From Bradysia coprophila (Eukaryota; Arthropoda; Insecta; Diptera; Sciaridae): a stretch of 64,000 nt of DNA. Position numbers and translations under genes: made by a program. Positions 23,025 to 33,700 of this stretch are shown in pieces (the first letter of the stretch is position 1; each line of letters opens with the position of its first letter). A model generated the notes under the pieces. It saw only the letters and a program-made list of their open reading frames with translations. It searched no databases and was not told the DNA's origin. The stretch covers positions 2,650,826-2,714,825 of the forward strand of contig NW_023503325.1 of the NCBI RefSeq assembly GCF_014529535.1, read 5' to 3'.

Positions 23025-26000
23025 TATTTAAAAACTTGAGGTAAAGTTTTGGCTCCGTGAAGCAAAGTTAACTTTTGAATAAATTAATTAACCAAAGGGT
23101 GAAAATGGAGACTGTATGGGTTTACATGTCTAAATCAAAAGTCTCCATTCACATCCCGAGTAAAATATTTAAAGTTTTTGTTTTGCTGATGCAATGGTGG
23201 CTTCAAGTAAAATATTTCCAGTTTTTCTTGGCGTTTCACAACGGCTATATACTTCGAAAATGAGAACGTTTTGTCCCTGAACGTCATCGAAAAAAAGTAA
23301 TTAAATAATCAGCACAGCAGTCTACATTATTACTCATTAAAATGTTCATTTTTGTTCGATGAAATAAATTTTTTTTAACGATTTTTTTATCTGAAAATAC
23401 ACCATATGTAACAAATATGCTCATTGAAAAAGAAAAAGTTTATTTGACTATTATCCAAATGGAGGTGATTTTCCCGGATATTCATCATATATAAACCACA
23501 TTATACTCTCGGCATTATATAAAATAAAATGTGAGTAAAGAGTCGCTGTCTGCCTTTGCATAATTACAATATTACTAAATTAACTAAAAATATATAAATA
23601 CGTAGGTATGTACACCGAAAAGTATATATGGAATCAAAGAGATTATAATGTGCGTTGAACGTACATATAATAATAATATGGCTGATTCCATGATGCTTAA
23701 GGGGAAAAGAGCATAACGTAAGACGACATTTACTAAGACTAAGATCGTCTTATCAATCACCAAACCAACAAATCAGTAGATCTTAAGGGATCAATTTATT
23801 GGAAAGGTTTATGTTATGGAGTTTTTGTTTTCTTGAGTCCTCCTCAAATGGACCGATGCATCGGAAAATTAATCATGGATTCATATTTTTCTGTACAAGA
23901 TCCCCCTTAAACGTTTTACATATATTCATCCTACGTTGATCGCGTGCTGGCATGGCGCATGCCTCTAATTGGTATACAGTTGATTTAACCAGTCTCATTT
24001 ATCAAAATCAAATAATCGCACGTCTTTTACGTTTATACGCACACTATCAATCAACCAAAAAGAAAAGAAAAGAAAAATCGAATTAAATGAGTGAAAACAG
24101 TGCTACCATCCGTAGGACATTTTGTCCCAGACTTTTACTTCTACATGTCGCATATTTATTCTCTTTTATTAATATTATATAGAATCTATGCGTTGAATGT
24201 TTTGCTTTCGTCGTTGTAAATATTTTTCTTTTTTTAGTTGATCTTGCACATTTTTAAAAATAGATCACACGCAGAGAGTGTAGTTTTTTGTCGCTACATA
24301 ACCCAGCGGCTGATTAAATATAGACAGGTCCCAAAATTTTCTATGTAAATCCGTTTTTAAAAGTTGTGTGTGAAATATTCGTAGTTTAGCTCTGAATAAA
24401 GTTGTCTTTGAACATTCGGTAGAGGAAATGATTTCCATTTTTTTTTTTGAAACTTTAATTACTCAACAAATTTTGGAAGTGTTCTGTGTCGTTAAGTGAT
24501 TAATTACGTCGATTAACTGGCCAGTTTAAGTGTATTATGACAACAGGTTCATTGATTGTAATATAGCGCGTTGGTCACTCGTATCAAAATAGAATTTCGA
24601 TAAAATTTTTTTTTTTGATCTACAATTATTCAAAATAAGTTTGTCCAATTAAATCATGCGCTAGTTTTTCCAATAAAGTTTAAATTCGGTTCAATTGTTA
24701 AATCAAAATTGGTGAAATTTTCTAAGTCAGTATTTACCAAAATATCATTCGGAAACTACGGATGAGTGGATAATCAATATAGATTTTCAACTCAACAAAA
24801 ACAAAAGAAAAAGAAAAATCAAATCCGAGTGAAGGAGGATGATGTGTTAGTTTGAATTGACTCCTTAGTAATTAAGGAAATCGAAGTAATTTTATTTATA
24901 TGACTTGAGTCATACACACGAAACTGATTCAAAACGGAAGTCGAACACATGTGAACGTTTGAAGCAACGACAAAATGGAGCTGCCGATCATTTTGTGTGT
25001 ATTACTTCACATAACCTCATTTCATACGGTTTTTATGGGTATGTACACACATCAGCACATACAGAGAAGGAAATGCACCCTAAACATTTCAATCCAAAAT
25101 TGTGGTTTGTGATAAAATAGTGCCTCATCCCGCAATGGCAACACATTATCAACGTATATCTTAAACATACAAAGCAGCAGTGATGTCAGAATTGCAAGTA
25201 TTACATCTCGTCTTAGTTTTCTAGTTACTTGTTAGGCGTTGTAATGAATACTAATACCTCAGTGGTTAAATGTGGCTGACGCTGTATTTAAGAGCTTCGT
25301 ATTCATATAACTGTTAGCAGGACCGTTAGAAAAAGCTTTATTGTCGGCGAATGTTTTGTATGTTTAAGATGACGTCAACTATTCCTTCTATAGTAGTTCT
25401 ATATAACACTAGCCAATAAACAATCAACTCTTCTGTAGTCAATTCAATTAGATCTTGTAGACCGATCATGGGCGGTCGGTGTAACCATAATATCTGAAGT
25501 ATCTATAAACATAGAATGTATGTTACATCCGCAAAAATATACTCCGTTAGCCTATTTTTCGGATTAATTCGACTGCAGCGCCATCTTTCAACGCATCTTT
25601 TTTCGAAACCCATTCGAACCAGGCAACGACAAATACATTCAAAAAAGGGACCGTCGATCAGTTAAAATCGTTTACGTGTTACGGCATGTTTCATTTTCAT
25701 TTACATTTCCCAATCACGTAAAGTATTGTACTTACGAGGTTCCAAGTGGTTATTTGACAAGTGCTTGAATATACTATTATGCATTCGTTCTATGCATTTG
25801 TAATAGTAAGCATTTCACACCAAAATAAGAGTCTACCTATGAATTCAGGTCCCTCGTCAAATCGACTATTCCTGCCGTGGTTTAGTTATATTTATTTCCT
25901 TGCAAATAATATTAAGGAAGATATGCCGCTCTGCAATGCCAAAAAAGCGGTCCAGTAACTTTTCTGATTCGCACTTTCAACGTGCTTCATTTATCTCTCT

Positions 26001-27129
26001 GGGGCAAATCTGCGAGGGGGAAACAACAACGGAAAATCTTGTCCCACCATTCGCATTTGCATGTCGTTCGCTCATATTCTCCATTCATTCGATCATTGTT
26101 TCCCTCCAGTCGCCTGCCCACTGGAGTTAAAATAGCGTATGCACCTCTGTCTAAAATGTTTATTTTGAAGATTTGGAAGTTATCTACCGAGCCGAAGGTT
26201 CTACTAATAAATATTGAATGGCACTAAGGTATCATTCATAAAGTATGTCGAGTGTGACTATTTGCATCTCTTGCGGGACATACTTATAACGAAAACGATC
26301 CCTAACCCCTGAGCCTCGAATTTTCAAAACAAAAATAAATGGATGTCAAATCATGGTTTCAATTCGATTAAGAATATCCTTCAGATTAAAAAATTCCTTC
26401 ATACACTCATGATTCCAACGTATTTTCTGATTTCCCTCATAGTAATAGTTCCCTCATAAATTTCGTTTATTAAATGAAAATCTACAATCTACACTTTCTA
26501 ACTTTTTGCTAGATACGCGTACACGACCTACACCGAAATACTAAAACACAGAATCTAGATTTTCATTTGTGAGGCTAAATTGATGATACGCCTATCAACT
26601 GACACATTTGTCACGTTTTAATTTTAATATTTGTTGTACCGCAACTATTTCCTATAACACACAAACCACGCGTTTCGTCAACGCAGTTCAAGCATGAGTG
26701 GTCCTCTAAATAGAGTACTGAAACTTGACAGTGTATCAAACAAATTTTGGCCCTGAAAAAAAATGTGGAAAAGCTTTACATAGATAATTTGGTATCTGTC
26801 ACTCATAGCACTTTTGCTTGAAGAGCATTCATTAAGTGCGGCATCGGCATATATGGTAGAAAGGTTCCCGCGAACATCCGATTTATATAGAAATTACCAT
26901 TCTAACAGTGTGATCTCGCCGGTCTTTGAAGAATAAGAATCAGATTTTTCTCTGTAAGTTTTATTGATTAACGATTCGATACTATTCACTAAAGAAGTAA
27001 ACAGAGCAAAATCTGGTTCTTGTTCCTCAAAGACAGCGGAGTTATCACTGTCATAATGTGAACTTCAGTACAAAAGTTTGAAATATCCGATTTCATGATT
27101 TGATCGCGCCAAGCTTTCTGGCGTCAAAG

Positions 27130-27385
27130 CAGGACATTTTTTAGGGAATTGAAATTCCCTAATTTCCTTAAAATTCCTGAAAATTGACAAATTTTATTTG
27201 TACGCAGTCTACCTCTATGTTTGTTCGTGAATTTTAAGAATGTTCATTCAAAGTTGTTTGACTTACATATGGTCAAAAACAGTTAAAAAATCCAGAAGTT
27301 CAATATGTGGCCTTGGAAGTAAATAAGTAAAAAAATGACTAAAAAAAGGAATTTTAGGGAATTGATTCCCTTAAAATAAGCCCTG
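27130..27385. repeat. Inverted-repeat element just upstream of the ankyrin-kinase gene
   Basis: The left end is CAGGACATTTTTTAGGGAAT and the right end is its approximate inverted complement, finishing TTAAAATAAGCCCTG. It is about 256 bases long and non-coding. A fragment of the same type is seen near 13550-13590. Confidence 0.62.
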
Positions 27386-27716
27386 AGTCAAGGCCGCAAT
27401 AAACTTTCTGCTCTGCTATATAGTCCACTATATCATGTGAACTTTATGCCCAATTGAAGAAATTTTGTCGTCTTGAGATCCTAATTTTACGTGGACAAAG
27501 TTAAATGTCGATTTATTTCAATTTCATCTTCCTTTACACCCTTCGGCAAATGGTCCATTTAATATTTTGTCTCTGTGGGATCAGAACTACTAATTTATCA
27601 CTCACCAATTTTTCGTATGCAGAATCAGTCTTTTTCTGTGCATATATTGCCCAATTGTAGCCCAATTGAAAAATCTTGATGATCAAATTGTATTTTTATT
27701 TTCTTTATTCTTCCAG

Positions 27717-30700
27717 CATCAGATGGAAATGACCAGTGAGTAATGTTGTCACAATTTTATGATTTCTATGTTATGAACACAATCGTTTATTGGTTTATTT
27801 TATTCAAAGATCTGGAGAGAACTCGCCATTACATGATGCGGTAGTCGATGGTAAATCTATGATAGCAGTTGTCTTAAATCGAAAATATTGTATCCTGTAT
27901 CTCATTCTTACAGTGTAAATGAGAGAGGCTGTTCATGAACGATATCGTGTGTTTTAACAACTCTTTTCGACCCTCAACCGCCCTGACCACTAACCTGATT
28001 TTATGATTTCACTTTGTTGGTGTTTTTCACTGCATCATCCCAAGAAAAATTTCAAGTGATATCTTCAGAACAGAAGACGAAGTGGTTAATTAGCGTTCTA
28101 TATTAAATGTAATTTGTAACACTGGAACCTCTGCAACTTGGTTGGTCTATCAAAGCAGTTCAAGTTGTTAATTCGGAAGACAAAAAAAACTTGGTTATTA
28201 AAAGCAGCGTTTCGTCCCTCTTCCCCTAATAAATGCAGACATCGTTCTGAACAGCCACTACTAAATTCAAATTTCGTTACCATTTTCGATTTAAGTCGAC
28301 TGTAATTGAGCGAACAAATTCTCCAAATTCTCGGTAATTTTTAGATAATTTTCTGAATGTGAAGAAGCTGATAAGTAAGGGCGCTAATAAAAATGCAAAA
28401 AACCACTTTGATAGGACGCCACTTCATCTGGCAGCCGAAAGAGGTTAAAATTGTTTCATCTAGTTCCGTAACAAATGAACAACTGAACTCAAATCATTTT
28501 TCTTTTAAATAAAGGTTTTGGAAACATTGTCAGATTGCTTGTAGATAGTCACGCAGAAATTGATACTAAGGATATGTATGGCAAAATCCCACTATTTTTT
28601 GCCGCACAAAATGGTAAAAAAACTTTCATCCAAATCGATAGTCTCTAAACTCAGTTCTTTTCTGACAAATTAGGGCATGTGGAAGTCTTCAGAATGTTGT
28701 TGCAAGAGTACGAAGATAGGAAAATTGATTACCTTAACGCTACAGACATGATGGGAATGAGTTTACTTCATTATTCGGCTATGAATAAACAGCAGAATAA
28801 CACCGAAATTCTTCGAATTTTATTACGGAAAGGCGTGACTGTTAATGCTGTAGCAAGAGACCATACAACACCACTCGTCTATGCTGCTACCACAGGTATG
28901 TAGTAAAGGAAAATTGACTTAGTTACATGCAAAGAGGCACCCGGATGTCCTTTGAAATACAATGAATGTCGGTAGACAATTTTTTGTTCTGATTTTATAA
29001 ATTCTGAATTGTCAAAATTTTGAGTAAAACAACCAAGCCTCTGAGCTCCGCTGTCTTGTACCTGTGTAATTGATTAACAAAGTTTGCGAGATTGTATTTT
29101 AATTCATTTTAATAAAAATGGCATCAGGTAATCCCGACATGGTGCAATTGCTGCTAGATTCGGGAGCTGGTGTTAATGTGAATCTCAGAGACTCAACTGG
29201 GGATACTCCCATAATGTATGCTGCCTACGGATCAGGAGAAGGTAATAACAATTTGGACAACTTCACAGTAGCAGAACCACGACATAGTAAAATCTGGCAA
29301 GGCTTTACTATGTCTCGTGGCAGCACCAGTCCTAATTTCAATATTTCTTTTTGATAGATCGCCTAAAAGTTTTTCAACTCTTGTTGAAGAAGAACGCCGA
29401 CGTGAATAACGTAAATAATCTTGGTGAAACGACTTTATTTTTCTTAGCTCGTTTTGGTGGTAAATATAAGCTCAGCACTGAGAGGTAGACCATTGTCAAA
29501 TAACTCATTTTTTAGGCGACGATCCAAAGCTTGCTGAGTTTCTCATCCTAGGTGGTGCTCGCATTAACGATGCTAATAAGGTCGGTGAGACACCACTTCA
29601 CTATGCAGCAAGATCTGGTAGCTCACAAAGATTTAAATTTTTTGATAAAAATTAATTTGAAAAATCCATGCCACTTCACCTGTAGGCTATGTACAAATTG
29701 GCGAAAGTTTCATCAAAAATAATGCCAACATAAATGCAAAAACCTTGGAGAGTCAGACACCACTCCACTATGCAGTAAAATTTGGTTAGTAACACTGCAG
29801 ATACTAGTTGTCGAGCAGCGATTACTATCTAACGTATAATTTCAGGTCAATTTGAATTTGCCGAGTTGCTCATTAATAACGGTGCTAATACCAATGTGGC
29901 AGATGAAAACCATTATACACCGCTGCATTATGCTGTAAATGCCGGTAAATTGAATCAAAAAAGTTAAGGAAACGGTCAGAGTTTAAGGATACAATCCTTT
30001 CACAACCACTGGGCTTCCTAATCATTTATAGCACATTCTGCCATTTCTAAATCTAACTCTTTTACAACCAGAACTAGGACATCCAAAAATACTCGAATTG
30101 TTGACCAATGGCGTCGATATAAATGATGCCAAAAAGGACGGGAAGTCGTTGCTTCATTTGTCAATCGAAAAGGGTATTGTCCATTAATTCGGTCGCATCC
30201 TGAAGGAACAATCAAAACCAACATCTGTTCAATTTTTCTAGGTGGAGACATGGACACTTTTAAGTGGCTGCTCGAGAAAGGCGCCAGCGTAAAGGCCACC
30301 GACAGAGACGGTCGTTCGATTCTTCATGCGGCTGCTAACTATGGTTGGTAGATACAATATCTCTCAAACAAGATTAAGTCCCAACTAACTTCAACTTCGA
30401 ATTAAAAGGTCGCACAGATATCGTAGAATGGTTAATTCAGAACCACCATCCCATAGACGAGATTATTAACAAACCGGACAACTATGGAAATACTCCACTT
30501 CATTACGCGATACGCGGAAGTAAGAACAGTGATAGAACCACTTAAATTCTACGGTTTCTTAGTTTAATGATAAATCCACAGGCCATTACGAACTGACCAA
30601 GATTTTGCTTATCAATCGGTCCGAGGTCAATGCCATGAACAATGATTTTGAATTTCCTATGCACTTGGCTGCACTTTCAGGTGAATTTTCTAACTTCCCA

Positions 30701-33700
30701 TACAGACATCTCTCCTCTGACTAAATTCAGTTGCTGAATCACAGGGAATGAGAACGTCGTAAAGCTTTTGAACAAATACGATGCAACGGTGAACGTGCGA
30801 AATCGATTTTATTGGACGCCGCTGTTTTATTCGGTTGTTAGCGGAAACGAGAAAGTGGTGACAGTCTTAATCAAACATGAAGACGAGGATTTCAGTCTTA
30901 ATGATATGGATGCCCAAGGAAAAACGGTTGTTCATATTTGCGCTAAAAGTGGTAAGTATTGGACCGATGGAAAACCTGTGCTGAATTTGCAGATCTTCAG
31001 ATACAGACAAGTGAGAATTCACTTGACCCAATTGTTTTGTAGGTTCTGTGAATATTGGAAAGATTTTGCATTCCTATGGCGCGAACGTGAGTGCCATTGA
31101 CGAGAAAGGTCGTACACCACTACATGTAGCCGCGAAATGGGGTCAGCTTTGCTATTTCCTTTGATTTCATTTCACGTCCCAATTTAACAAAATTCCATTT
31201 CACATTTAAGGTAATTCGGATTTCGTTGCATGGTTGATCAATTTACAGACGGACGTACATAACCAACAAAACCGTGAAATCGGTGGAATCGATGTTAATG
31301 ACAAGAATGGAGATACTCCCCTTCATCTGGCCACCCGTTATGGTAATAATTTCATTGTTTTGACTGAACGAAGGAACGAATTGGAAAGTATTAATCGGCC
31401 CGTATTTAGGTCACGAGAAAACAGCTAGTGTGCTGATACAGAAAGGAAGTGATGTAAACAAGAAGAACAAAAACCAAAGCACACCGCTCCATTATGCTGC
31501 CGAAAACGGTAATTTATTCTCACTAAAGGAATAACATTCGACGTGAGGGCATCAGCAATACAAATTTTGAACTCTTCCCTTAATTCGAACAAAACTTTTT
31601 AACACGGAAAAAGTGATCAGAAAAAGAACCACGAGCCACGATTTTTCCTAGTGTTTCTTCTGAACGATACCCAAAACTTTACCGATACTAGAACCAACAT
31701 TAAGGTAGTCAATTTGACTAACATGAAATCCGCTGGAAATTCATTTTCCAACAATTTTTCCATGACAGTCATCCTACGACCGAGTAGCCCGACCTGGTCT
31801 CATTTCGAGGATCATATCTCCTAATACACTCAACCGATTTTCATAAACTTTGATTTCCCTACTTGGTATGATTGATACCTTTCATAATTCGTCAAAGGTA
31901 ACGTCCTCGAACATTTACTGTGGAAGCTATACTCTCAAAACCGTACCCGAGCCTCAAAACATAACAACTTCGGAAAATCTTTACCAATTTCTGATTCTGC
32001 CTGCAGTTAAGGTTAAATGTTTCATGTTTTCATGTTTCCGACACCCTTAGCATGTAAAATCCACTACATAACTCGGGATAAAAAGATGAAAAGTCTTGTT
32101 TTCGTTTGTTTATTGACCTCGTCCACGCCTCGTATCAACAAAATACACACGCAAGCTCGACTTTTCAACTTTTTATCCCCAGTCATGTTATAGTTATTTA
32201 CATGCTACATGCGTCGAAAACCGTACTTTTCATGTTTTAAGCACATCTTTCGACGCCCTCAGCATGTAAAATCCATTACATAACTCGGGATAAAAATGAA
32301 AAGTTTCGTTTTCGTGTGTTTATTGACCTCGGCTTCGCCCCGGATCAACAAAATTCACACGAAAACTCTACTTTTCATCTTTTTATCCCTAGTTATGTAA
32401 AATACTATTACAAAACAAGGGATAAAGAGATGAAAAGAAGGTCAACAAACACACTAAAACGGGGCTTTTCATTTTTATCCCGAGTTATGTAATGGATTTT
32501 GTGCCATCGAGAATTGAAACACGACTCATTTCCACATCGATAACTAGATTGAAGTGTCCAATATTTACCAGTTTGATGGGATATTTCAACACTCCAAGAA
32601 GTGTTGATATGGAATTTGTATGAGTTATTACAGCATTTGTTTTAGAAAATGCAAAGCAATCTAATCGATCAAATTTGAAGAGTCATTGTTTACAATGAAA
32701 ATTATGATTTTTTGTGCTTTTGTCTATTTCAATTCACGGTTGATATTGTAATAAGGTTTTTTCAGAACATGACCCAATTTTCCTCGCTCCGCTCGTACTT
32801 GGATCTAGTGCTGAAAAAAACAACATTACAATACTAAGTAATGAAAACTTGTACCACTACTTACTGTTACATGGTTTTGAAACCTAGACCAATTTTCATG
32901 TTTTCCCAAGGTGTGTAATGAGCCACTTTCGACCCTAGGGAAAAAAAGCATGTAAAATACTATTGAGACCTTTCAAGACTGTTCCGTTAACGAAATGTGG
33001 TAATTTTAATTGACTACCAAATGTTACGTAGGGAAGAATGTATCTTCGAGCTAGAATGTCAAGAGGCATTGTTGTACCGCTGCTTTTAGAAAAATCCGTT
33101 TATGGTTACATCATAGAGAACATATCTTCTTTGTCGATGCACTTCAATCACTACAATCAATAAATACAATCATTGGTTAATATACGTTATACGCACAAAA
33201 CTTATTCGAGACAGAAAGCTCCAGTACCTTTCTCTTCTCCAAAGGAACATATTGATTTACGTTACATTTTCAATTTATCGACCATTTTATCTAAAATTTA
33301 GGTTACGTAAATATTGCAAAAACGCTGCTGATGCATGGAGCAAAAATCAATGCAAAGACTAGCAATAACGAAACAGCCATCCTGTTAGCTATTGAAAATG
33401 GTATTTTAGCATCACGAGGCTATATGATTTTCGCTTTAAAACTTTTTTATATATCAGGCAAACCGGATGTTGTCGATGAACTCCTTAGGAACAAAGCTGA
33501 CACGAATGTACACGATGACGATGAAAAAACGCTATTAGAAGTAGCAAAGCAACAAAGTAATTATTCATGCTAATTCATAGCATCGCACGAAAGAGACGTT
33601 CAGAGGGCGTTTTTTATTGGAAAACTTATCGCCCGAAAATGTCGCATGGGTGTGCTGAGTTATTATATTCCGGTGTACGAAATTGTGGAGATTTTACGGA

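Larger units (their letters stand above)
20243..27716. other. Long gene-free interval with palindromic repeats
   Basis: About 7.5 kb with no supported gene. It contains the painless 3' UTR, hairpin repeats at 20785-21000, 21541-21650 and 22886-23024, a MITE at 21967-22154, a fragment at about 26690-26745 and an inverted-repeat element at 27130-27385. The stretch 23300-26600 is AT-rich and unremarkable to me. The promoter and possibly undetected 5' exons of the ankyrin-kinase gene should lie at the right end. Confidence 0.45.

Noticed and set aside
24905-26227. Several short open frames in the interval before the ankyrin-kinase gene
   Set aside because: None begins a plausible signal peptide exon ending at the required phase 1 donor, and none has a domain.
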